Position numbers and translations under genes: made by a program
Part shown: one piece after another, positions 1 to 5,993 of the stretch
How the letters are laid out: the number at the start of each line of letters is the position of its first letter
Position numbering within the stretch: position 1 is the stretch's first letter
The notes under the pieces: model-generated
The model's database searches: none
Seen by the model: the letters and a program-made list of their open reading frames with translations, nothing else
What the model was told of the DNA's origin: nothing
NCBI GenBank assembly: GCA_900765975.1
Contig: CAAFTS010000096.1
Location: 1 to 6,586 of the forward strand
Reading direction: 5' to 3'
Length of the DNA stretch: 6,586 nucleotides
Origin: Lachnospiraceae bacterium
GTDB taxonomy: Bacteria > Bacillota > Clostridia > Lachnospirales > Lachnospiraceae

Positions 1-9
1 CCGGTGCTA

Positions 10-21
10 TTGTAGATACAA
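10..21. promoter_or_regulatory. Short perfect dyad upstream of the GH43 gene, possible operator
   Basis: TTGTA-GA-TACAA is a perfect inverted repeat with 5-base arms and a 2-base centre, ending 33 bases before the start codon. An A+T-rich TATAAA (31-36) follows and could be a -10 element, with TTGTAG (10-15) as a poor -35 at a short 15-base spacing. A regulator binding here would affect transcription of the hydrolase, but a 12-base dyad can arise by chance in A+T-rich DNA, and the true promoter may lie left of the window. Confidence 0.2.
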
Positions 22-40
22 AATGAAATTTATAAATAAA

Positions 41-47
41 AAGGAGG
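41..47 (+). promoter_or_regulatory. Ribosome binding site of the GH43 gene
   Basis: AAGGAGG lies 7 bases before the ATG at 55. It is a near-perfect Shine-Dalgarno sequence at the usual spacing. Together with the basic-then-hydrophobic signal peptide that begins directly at this ATG, it fixes the start codon. Confidence 0.85.
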
Positions 48-54
48 AAAAAGG

Positions 55-147
55 ATGAAAAGAAAGAGAAAATACAGGGGGGTAGCGAGTATTCTGCTTA
101 TTCTAACCATGATATGTAGTTTACTCCCCGTAAATTATTTGGAAGCG
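55..147 (+). other. Signal peptide of the GH43 enzyme
   Basis: Residues 1-31 show a strongly basic n-region (MKRKRKYR), a hydrophobic core (residues 10-24, rich in Ile and Leu) and a plausible signal peptidase I site after Leu-Glu-Ala (A31), followed by a serine run. This directs Sec export, consistent with the C-terminal sortase signal. The exact cleavage site is inferred. Confidence 0.85.
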
Positions 148-3100
148 TCTTCGTCTTCGGATAATGGAGATGGAACGTTTACAAATCCGGTTATTTATGC
201 AGATGTTCCGGATTTGGATGTAATCCGTGTGGGAGACGCTTATTATATGGTAAGCACAACCATGCATTTGTCTCCAGGATGCCCAGTTATGAAATCTACG
301 GACATGGTTAATTGGGAAATTGTCAATTATGTCTATGATACCTTGGGAGATGAAGACAAGCTGGCATTGAGAAATGGAGAAAGCGATTACGGAAATGGTT
401 CATGGGCAGCAAGTCTTCGGTATTTTAAAGAAAAATACTATGTGACTTTTGCAAGCTTAACTACGGGAAAGACGTATATCTACTCTACAGCGGATATTGA
501 AAATGGACCATGGCATAAGTCAGAGTTTAAGGGATATCTTCATGACATTTCTCTTCTTACAACAGAAGACAAGATGTATGTAGTGTATGGAAGCGGTACC
601 GCTCTTTGCCGGGAATTGTCAGAAGATGAAAATGGAGATATTTCTTTTGGAGAAGAATCTACATTAATTAAACATACAGCACTTGACAAGGATGGGAATC
701 CGGTGAACGGTGCAGTAAATTATGTTTCAGAAGGAATTCACGCATATCAGATCGGAGAGTATTACTATCTGTTTATGATTCAATGGCCAAGCGGCGAACG
801 CCGCCAGGAGATCTGCTGGAGATCGAAAACGCTTGATTCAAAAGGCTGGGAGAGCAGAAAGATTTTTGATTCAGGCTTGGAGTTCGATGGCAAGATGGAT
901 GAAGCCGGAGTTGCCCAGGGCGGAGTTGTAGAGACGAAAGACGGAAAGTGGTATTCATATTTATTCCAGGATCATGGATCAGTCGGAAGAATTCCGGTGC
1001 TGGTTCCGGTGGAATGGAAAGATGGCTGGCCGGTGTTTGGTGATGAGAATGGCAAAGCAGAATCAGTTATGAAGATTCCGGGAGTCTCAAGCGAGGAGAA
1101 GAATATTGTAGTATCCGATGAATTCTATAATGGAGAAACCAGAAAAGTTTATTCGGATAAAGATGCGGTTGTTCAATTTTCTGAAGAGCCAAAAAAGGCA
1201 GTGAAGAATAAAGAAAATAAGGCAGAGAAAGAAATAATCGAAGTGCTGGAAAACAGCGGATTTGAAGAAGGAACGACAGGCTGGACAACACAGCAGCCGG
1301 GAACACTTACGGAAGTGGCAGATGTGATTGTAAGTGGAGAAAAGGCTGTAAAAGTGACGGATAGAACGTTGACTGCATCAGGTCCAAAGCAGGTGATTAC
1401 CGGCAAAATAAAGGCTGGACAGAAAGTCAATGTCAGCGCCAAAGTAAAGTATGATGAAGGGCCAGACGTTAGGACTTTTAATATTTGCATTCAGAATAAT
1501 AAAGATGGAAATGTATGGGATGGAATTGAAATTGCGGCCACAGCCGAAGTGAAAAGAGGAGAGTGGACGACAATTCAGGGAAGCTGTACGATTCCGGCCA
1601 ATGCAGATATGTCTTATAGTGGACTTTTTGTTGAGACAGGATGGGTACCAGAGCCTTCCAAGGAGAAGGATCTGATGGATTTTTATGTGGATGACGTATC
1701 CTGCAGTTATGAAGCGAATTACGGTATTATTGAAAACGGTGGATTTGAATCTGGTTTAGTAGCCCCATGGCAGATGCAGGATGACAAAGGGAACTTAGAA
1801 GTTACAGATGCAAATGCAGCATCAGGAACATACAGTGTATTGGCAAAAGACAGAGTGGCAACAGGAAATGGTCCGATGCAGAACTTGACAGGTAAGGTGA
1901 ATGCAGGCAGAAAGTATAAGGTTGCTGCGAAAGTAAAATATACATCAGGACCAGACAGCAGAGATTTTGCATTTACCTTCCGTTACGGAGATGGAACGTT
2001 TAAAAATGCCAAAATTGCAACGGTAAAGAAAAATGAATGGACACTGATAGAAGGAAGCTACAAGATTCCGGCAGATGCAGATATGTCAGAGGTCTGTGCA
2101 TTTCTTGAGACGACATGGACAGTAGAACAGGATAAGAAGAAGGATTTAATGGATTTCTATGTAGATGATGTCTCAATTGTCGAAGAACCAAAAGAAGAGC
2201 AGATTGAAAATGGCGAGAACGATTATAATGGATCAAATTTGAAGCTGGAATGGCAGTGGAATCACAATCCAAATAATAATAACTGGTCATTGACAGAGAG
2301 AAATGGTTATCTGCGTCTGACAACGGGAAATGTTGTGACGAATATTGTTGAAGCTCGAAATACTTTGACACAGCGAACATATGGACCAGCTTGTTCCGGC
2401 GATGTGGCTTTGGAGGTTTCAGGCATGAAAAATGGCGATGTAGCAGGTCTTGCTGCATTCCAAAAGCATTATGGATACGTCGGAGTCAAGATGGAAGGCG
2501 GAACCAAATATTTGGTTATGGTGAAGACGGAAAGTGATGATAACCCAAATGGAAATGAGATCGAACGGGTAGAACTTGATCCTTCTGTAGAGAGAGTTTA
2601 TCTGCGTGCAGATATGGACTTTAAACAGAAGACGGATAAAGCGGTATTCTTTTATAGCCTGGACGGAAAAGAGTGGTCTCGGATTGGTGATACTCTGCAG
2701 ATGGCATATACGCTTCCGCATTTCATGGGATATCGCTTCGGATTATTTAATTATGCGACTATAGAAGCCGGTGGATATGCAGATTTTGATTATTTCCACG
2801 TGGGAGATATGGGAGCAGAAAGTGCGCCGACAGGATTGAATGTATCGTTAGAGGATATCGAAGGGGTATCAGGAATTGCAAATGCAGAGGTGAAGCTCCC
2901 GATTCAAATGGACGCACTTCCGGATGGAGAGTATTCCGGAATTGAGATGTCTATGAATATTCCAGAAGAATTCCGAGTGGCAGATGTTGCTTTCCAGGAC
3001 AAAAATGTATCAGGAAATACTTCTTATTCTTACTTGAATGGACGACTGGTTCTTTCAGTTACAGGGGATAAAGTTGATTACAACAATACAGAAGGACAGG

Positions 3101-5367
3101 AATTTGCAACGGTAACATTGCGATTAGCGGATTATCTTACCGAAGATAAGACGGTAACAGTGCGTACAGACTATGTAAAAGTGGCAGGAGGAAATGTAAG
3201 CTACAATGTAGACCAGGCAGTGTCCAATATCTCTATGACAAAGCTGAAAACGAGTGCATTGGCAAAAATCCCAGGCTACTCAAATCCAGTTATTGATTAT
3301 GATTTTGGAGCGGATCCATTTGCGCTTACTTATGATGGCCGGGTTTACTTATATATGACAGCCGACCAGTTCGAGTATGATGCCGAAGGAAATTTGATTG
3401 ATAATACATACAGTAAGATTAATAAGTTGCATGTGGTTTCTTCTGCAGATATGGTGAACTGGACAGATCATGGATTTGTTCAGGTGGCGGGAGAAAATGG
3501 AGTGGCTAAATGGGCAAATAATTCCTGGGCTCCGGCAGCAGCTTATAAGAAAATTAATGGAGAAGATAAATTCTTCCTGTATTTCTGTAATGGCGGAGGC
3601 GGCATCGGAGTGCTCGAGGGAGACTCTCCGGTGGGACCATTTAGAGATCCAAATGGAAAAGCACTTGTAGATGCCAGCACACCAGGAGCAGAGGGAGTTA
3701 CCTGGATTTTTGATCCGGCTGTTATGGTGGATGATGATGGAACTGGATATTTAGTGTTCGGCGGAGGAATTCCAGACGACAAGGATAATGCAAGCTGCCT
3801 GAATCCAAAGACGGCAAGAGTGATGAAGCTGGGAGATGATATGACCAGCGTTGAAGGCGAAGCTGTGACGATCGATGCACCGTGTATGTTTGAGGATGGT
3901 GGCATTCACAAGGTTAATGACCAGTATTATTATACCTATTGTTCTAATTTTTCGGGTGATCATTCAGCGATAGCAGGATATCCGGGATATGGAAACATTT
4001 GCTATATGGTAAGTGATAAACCGATGGGCCCATATGAGTACAAGGGAGAAATTCTGCAGAATCCGCATACATACTTTGGTGTAGGCGGCAACAATCATCA
4101 TGCTATTTTTAACTTTGACGGAAAATCCTATATCACCTATCATGCACAGACGCTGGGTCAGGCAATGGGTATTGAGAAAGGATATCGATCCACACATATT
4201 AATGAGGTATTCTATTATGCAGACGGAGGCATTAAGGAGATTATTGCCGATCGCGAAGGAATCAGCCAGCTTCACACAATAGATCCATATGCCAAGACTG
4301 CAGGAGAAACCATTGCATGGCAGTCTGGAATACAGGTGGAAGACTGTGAAGAAAAAGGAAATGGACTTTCAGCGGTAAACAATAGAAAAGTAACCGGTAT
4401 TAACCCTGGAGACTGGGCAGCAGTGGCCGGTGCAGATTTTGGAATGGAGGGAGCAGCATCCTTCACAGCGAAAGTTGCATCTGAGGCAGGAGGAACGATA
4501 GAGCTTAGAGTTGATTCACCGGATGGAGAAGTGGTGGGAACACTTGACATTCCAGCAGGAGATGGATCCTGGAAGGAGTTAAGCTGCGAAGTAAAAGGCC
4601 TGACAGGAACACATAATGTTTTCTTTGTGTTTAACGGAGATTCCAAGGAAGATAATCTGATGAGCATCGATGAATGGCAGTTTACAGAAAAGAAAGCAAC
4701 GGCGCCAGATAAGAGTAAGCTGGCAGAAGTAATTAAGCGGGCGTCTAAGGTAGAGGTTTCTAAGTATACAGAAGAAACAGTAGAAAAGATGCGGGAAGCA
4801 TTCTCTGAAGCACAGAAAGTCTATGATGATCAGGAGGCAACAGAGAGCGAGATTGCAAAAGCCGTAAAAATGCTGGAAGATGCACTGGAGAATCTGAAAT
4901 TAAAGGAGAATGAAGGTTATAAGGTGCTGGAAGGAAGCAACAGCAAGTGGACACGAGGCTCGAAAGAAGGTCTTACATTTAAAATCAGTAAAGGTAAGTT
5001 TGATCATTTAGAGATAAGCGGTGTCGAAGTTGACCCATCTCAATATACCTTTGATGCAGAAAATATGACACTCCTAGTTCGACCGGAGTATTTAGACAGC
5101 CTCGCGGAAGGTATTTATACGGTTGCATTTGTTTATAGCGACGGCGGAGAGGCTTGTGCAAAACTAACGGTTGTAGTACCGGATGCTGGAGATGGTCAAA
5201 ATAATGGAGGTAATCAAGGCGGCAGTGGTAATAGCCAGGGAGATGGCGGAAGTGGAAATGGTACGGTGAAAACCGGAGATTCGGCTAATGTTGTTTCCTG
5301 GGGTGTGCTGTTAATTCTGGCGATGTTCGGAGCAGTAATTGTGAGTGCAAAGAGAAAAAGAGCATAA
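55..5367 (+). CDS. Sortase-anchored bimodular GH43 arabinofuranosidase/beta-xylosidase with CBM22-like, cohesin-like and CBM6-like modules
   Basis: This 1770-residue extracellular enzyme probably removes arabinose or xylose units from arabinoxylan at the cell surface. Domains read by eye are: signal peptide 1-31; GH43 module 1 about 41-346; ConA-like first strand 352-360; CBM22-like modules 397-553 and 558-711; rest of the ConA-like domain 722-918 (EWQWNHNP, SLTERNGYLRLTTG); cohesin-like 923-1062; GH43 module 2 about 1072-1412; CBM6-like 1420-1545; FIVAR 1552-1617; X2-like Ig fold 1622-1708; Gly/Asn/Ser linker; sortase signal 1738-1770. Likely catalytic residues are D53 (base), D164 (pKa modulator) and E226 (acid) in module 1, and D1087, D1220 and E1280 in module 2, assigned by analogy with known GH43 motifs. 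Module 1 resembles the GH43_10/GH43_12 type and module 2 the GH43_29 type; the subfamilies are from memory of family patterns. Whether each unit prefers arabinose or xylose cannot be decided from sequence alone. The gene appears monocistronic within the window, ending at a terminator about 40 bases downstream. Confidence 0.93.
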   Translation: MKRKRKYRGVASILLILTMICSLLPVNYLEASSSSDNGDGTFTNPVIYADVPDLDVIRVGDAYYMVSTTMHLSPGCPVMKSTDMVNWEIVNYVYDTLGDEDKLALRNGESDYGNGSWAASLRYFKEKYYVTFASLTTGKTYIYSTADIENGPWHKSEFKGYLHDISLLTTEDKMYVVYGSGTALCRELSEDENGDISFGEESTLIKHTALDKDGNPVNGAVNYVSEGIHAYQIGEYYYLFMIQWPSGERRQEICWRSKTLDSKGWESRKIFDSGLEFDGKMDEAGVAQGGVVETKDGKWYSYLFQDHGSVGRIPVLVPVEWKDGWPVFGDENGKAESVMKIPGVSSEEKNIVVSDEFYNGETRKVYSDKDAVVQFSEEPKKAVKNKENKAEKEIIEVLENSGFEEGTTGWTTQQPGTLTEVADVIVSGEKAVKVTDRTLTASGPKQVITGKIKAGQKVNVSAKVKYDEGPDVRTFNICIQNNKDGNVWDGIEIAATAEVKRGEWTTIQGSCTIPANADMSYSGLFVETGWVPEPSKEKDLMDFYVDDVSCSYEANYGIIENGGFESGLVAPWQMQDDKGNLEVTDANAASGTYSVLAKDRVATGNGPMQNLTGKVNAGRKYKVAAKVKYTSGPDSRDFAFTFRYGDGTFKNAKIATVKKNEWTLIEGSYKIPADADMSEVCAFLETTWTVEQDKKKDLMDFYVDDVSIVEEPKEEQIENGENDYNGSNLKLEWQWNHNPNNNNWSLTERNGYLRLTTGNVVTNIVEARNTLTQRTYGPACSGDVALEVSGMKNGDVAGLAAFQKHYGYVGVKMEGGTKYLVMVKTESDDNPNGNEIERVELDPSVERVYLRADMDFKQKTDKAVFFYSLDGKEWSRIGDTLQMAYTLPHFMGYRFGLFNYATIEAGGYADFDYFHVGDMGAESAPTGLNVSLEDIEGVSGIANAEVKLPIQMDALPDGEYSGIEMSMNIPEEFRVADVAFQDKNVSGNTSYSYLNGRLVLSVTGDKVDYNNTEGQEFATVTLRLADYLTEDKTVTVRTDYVKVAGGNVSYNVDQAVSNISMTKLKTSALAKIPGYSNPVIDYDFGADPFALTYDGRVYLYMTADQFEYDAEGNLIDNTYSKINKLHVVSSADMVNWTDHGFVQVAGENGVAKWANNSWAPAAAYKKINGEDKFFLYFCNGGGGIGVLEGDSPVGPFRDPNGKALVDASTPGAEGVTWIFDPAVMVDDDGTGYLVFGGGIPDDKDNASCLNPKTARVMKLGDDMTSVEGEAVTIDAPCMFEDGGIHKVNDQYYYTYCSNFSGDHSAIAGYPGYGNICYMVSDKPMGPYEYKGEILQNPHTYFGVGGNNHHAIFNFDGKSYITYHAQTLGQAMGIEKGYRSTHINEVFYYADGGIKEIIADREGISQLHTIDPYAKTAGETIAWQSGIQVEDCEEKGNGLSAVNNRKVTGINPGDWAAVAGADFGMEGAASFTAKVASEAGGTIELRVDSPDGEVVGTLDIPAGDGSWKELSCEVKGLTGTHNVFFVFNGDSKEDNLMSIDEWQFTEKKATAPDKSKLAEVIKRASKVEVSKYTEETVEKMREAFSEAQKVYDDQEATESEIAKAVKMLEDALENLKLKENEGYKVLEGSNSKWTRGSKEGLTFKISKGKFDHLEISGVEVDPSQYTFDAENMTLLVRPEYLDSLAEGIYTVAFVYSDGGEACAKLTVVVPDAGDGQNNGGNQGGSGNSQGDGGSGNGTVKTGDSANVVSWGVLLILAMFGAVIVSAKRKRA
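1243..2187 (+). repeat. Tandem pair of diverged CBM22-like modules within the GH43 gene
   Basis: Residues 397-553 and 558-711 are homologous. Each begins with E-N-x-G-F-E, contains a D-R-x-x-x-x-x-G-P motif, then KVKY and GPD, a W-T-x-I/L-x-G-S strand, an IPA(N/D)ADMS loop, an E-T-x-W strand, and ends with KDLMDFYVDDVS. This order is that of CBM22-type beta-sandwiches within the broad CBM4/9 group, which bind xylan. The DNA copies differ at many synonymous positions even where the protein is identical (for example 1669-1701 against 2149-2181), so the duplication is old rather than a recent repeat. Confidence 0.8.
5266..5367 (+). other. C-terminal sortase sorting signal (VKTGD type)
   Basis: After a Gly/Asn/Ser-rich linker (residues 1711-1737) comes VKTGD (1738-1742), a hydrophobic stretch (about 1746-1763) and a basic tail ending KRKRA. 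This is the layout of a cell-wall sorting signal, but Val replaces the proline of canonical LPxTG. KTGD-type signals are frequent in gut clostridia. A sortase would be expected to cleave between T1740 and G1741 and join the enzyme to the peptidoglycan. The identity of that sortase is not visible here. Confidence 0.82.
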
Positions 5368-5379
5368 AAAGAAAGAATG

Positions 5380-5395
5380 GATTAAATTGTTAATC
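5380..5395. repeat. Small A+T-rich inverted repeat after the GH43 stop codon
   Basis: GATTAA-ATTG-TTAATC is a 6-base perfect dyad with a 4-base loop, extendable by two G-T wobble pairs. It lies 12 bases after the stop codon and just before the main terminator hairpin. It lacks its own T-tract, so it is not a terminator alone. It could form a weak 3'-end hairpin in the transcript or be chance. Confidence 0.3.
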
Positions 5396-5404
5396 TGATA
5401 TAAG

Positions 5405-5451
5405 TAAAGTCGATACAGGATTTTTTGAGAGCCTGTATCGACTTTATTTTT
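5405..5451 (+). terminator. Intrinsic terminator of the GH43 gene
   Basis: A perfect 15-base stem (TAAAGTCGATACAGG at 5405-5419 pairing with 5432-5446) encloses a 12-base loop that itself contains T6, and is followed at once by TTTTT (5447-5451). It starts 37 bases after the stop codon. This is a strong rho-independent terminator that should separate the hydrolase transcript from the kdp region. The other strand has no good T-tract after the stem, so it appears to work in one direction. Confidence 0.92.
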
Positions 5452-5491
5452 GTGTGAAAATCCTTTGGTTCTTATGAAATTTTAATCTAAA

Positions 5492-5522
5492 TTGAAAGAT
5501 GTTTTTCCATATTTAATATATT
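5492..5522 (+). promoter_or_regulatory. Candidate sigma-70-type promoter for the kdp-linked small gene
   Basis: TTGAAA (5492-5497) is a good -35. Possible -10 boxes are TATATT (5517-5522, spacing 19) or TAATAT (5514-5519, spacing 16). A second, weaker pair is TTGGTT (5465-5470) with TAAATT (5488-5493). The region lies between the strong terminator and the first kdp-side gene, where a promoter is needed. The spacing is not ideal in either reading, so the exact site is uncertain. Confidence 0.4.
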
Positions 5523-5564
5523 CTGACGTATTCTTGATATGCAAAAAGAAATGAGGTGAATGAT

Positions 5565-5756
5565 ATGAGCATTATAAAAGCGATTAAGAAGTGTGAGTAT
5601 GATGTTGAAGTGCGGACAGAAAAATTTTTATGGTATCATCCGGTTTTAGAATTTTTTTTTATTTTTGTGGGAATACCTTTGATCGTGTTATGTGCTGTCT
5701 GTGTGCTTACAATCGTTTTTGTTTTTCCAATGGCGTTGCTTTTGGGATGGATATAA
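5565..5756 (+). CDS. Small membrane protein of unknown function upstream of kdp
   Basis: This 63-residue protein has a charged N-terminus (residues 5-20, with KK, several Glu and R17), a FLWYHP motif at 21-26, and a long hydrophobic C-terminal half (about 27-63) that could form two membrane segments turning near G36/P38 or P55. I chose the ATG at 5565 over the in-frame GTG at 5556 because AGGTG (5554-5558) sits 6 bases before it, and that GTG is itself part of the ribosome binding site. The next gene, a kdpF-like peptide, starts 121 bases after its stop. I do not recognise a named family; the order of genes suggests a role connected with potassium transport, but this is inference. A run of nine T bases encodes F30-F32. 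Confidence 0.7.
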   Translation: MSIIKAIKKCEYDVEVRTEKFLWYHPVLEFFFIFVGIPLIVLCAVCVLTIVFVFPMALLLGWI

Positions 5757-5877
5757 TCTTTATTGTATCTTAAACTGCAGTTGGAATAATTTATGCTACA
5801 TTAAGGGAAAATGGACTATGATAAGGCGTGCCTAGAATTCTATATAAGATAAAATAATTTATCAAGGGAGGAAAGAA
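5757..5877 (+). other. Leader region between the small membrane gene and the kdpF-like gene
   Basis: This 121-base gap is long for an operon joint and may hold a promoter or control site. Visible elements are TTGTAT (5763-5768) with AATAAT (5785-5790) at 16-base spacing, an isolated TATGAT (5817-5822) without a clear -35, the palindrome TAGAATTCTA, and the dyad at 5848-5863. There is no terminator with a T-tract. kdp genes in Firmicutes are often preceded by a c-di-AMP (ydaO-type) riboswitch, but I cannot find its conserved blocks here. Confidence 0.35.
5848..5863. promoter_or_regulatory. A+T-rich dyad directly before the kdpF ribosome binding site
   Basis: GATAAA-ATAA-TTTATC is a perfect 6-base inverted repeat around a 4-base centre, ending two bases before GGGAGG (5866-5871). 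It could be an operator for a regulator of the kdp operon or a weak RNA hairpin next to the ribosome binding site. A+T-rich dyads of this size are not rare by chance. Confidence 0.3.
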
Positions 5878-5982
5878 ATGATGATGGATATATTAATGCT
5901 TGGAATATTATTAGGGTGCTTTGGTTTGATGAAAAAATTTGTAGAGTTTTGTGACTGGCAGATCAAACCAAAAGAAAAATAG
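5878..5982 (+). CDS. kdpF: KdpF-like small membrane peptide
   Basis: This is a 34-residue peptide with one hydrophobic segment (about residues 4-18, rich in Ile, Leu and Gly) followed by a polar tail (KKFVEFCDWQIKPKEK). It starts after GGGAGG (5866-5871) at 6-base spacing. Three ATG codons in a row (5878, 5881, 5884) make the exact start uncertain. KdpF is known as a very small stabilising subunit of the KdpFABC potassium pump, encoded just before kdpA; position, size and single hydrophobic helix fit. The sequence itself is not the usual KdpF pattern known from Proteobacteria, which ends near a PEKF motif, so the name rests mainly on context. The stop codon TAG at 5980-5982 overlaps the kdpA ribosome binding site, and kdpA begins 11 bases later. 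Confidence 0.62.
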   Translation: MMMDILMLGILLGCFGLMKKFVEFCDWQIKPKEK

Positions 5983-5987
5983 GAGGA
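5981..5987 (+). promoter_or_regulatory. kdpA ribosome binding site overlapping the kdpF stop codon
   Basis: AGGAGGA begins inside the TAG stop codon of the upstream peptide and lies 6 bases before the kdpA ATG at 5994. Ribosomes finishing the small peptide end directly on this site, which suggests coupled translation of the two subunits. Confidence 0.8.
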
Positions 5988-5993
5988 GAAGAC

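Noticed and set aside
166..2002. Identical 16-base sequence at 166-181 and 1987-2002
   Set aside because: Both encode a GDGTF peptide in unrelated domains. There is no extended similarity around them, so this is best explained by chance from a common Gly/Asp-rich turn.
773..4954. Several minus-strand open frames of 60-150 codons, and two plus-strand frames (3470-3670, 4100-4282), within the GH43 gene
   Set aside because: They lie antisense to, or out of frame within, a gene with continuous recognisable protein domains, lack convincing ribosome binding sites and show low-complexity compositions typical of shadow frames.
5556..5564. GTG at 5556 as start of the small membrane protein
   Set aside because: The GTG overlaps AGGTG, which is well placed as the ribosome binding site for the ATG at 5565, and no comparably placed site precedes the GTG.
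5822..5834. AGGC-GT-GCCT and TAGAATTCTA palindromes in the kdpF leader
   Set aside because: The first has only a 2-base loop and cannot fold as a stable RNA hairpin; the second is a 10-base palindrome without other support. Neither justifies a site on its own.
5757..5877. Possible c-di-AMP riboswitch before kdpF
   Set aside because: It would fit the function, but the conserved sequence blocks and paired stems of that class are not visible in this A+T-rich stretch.
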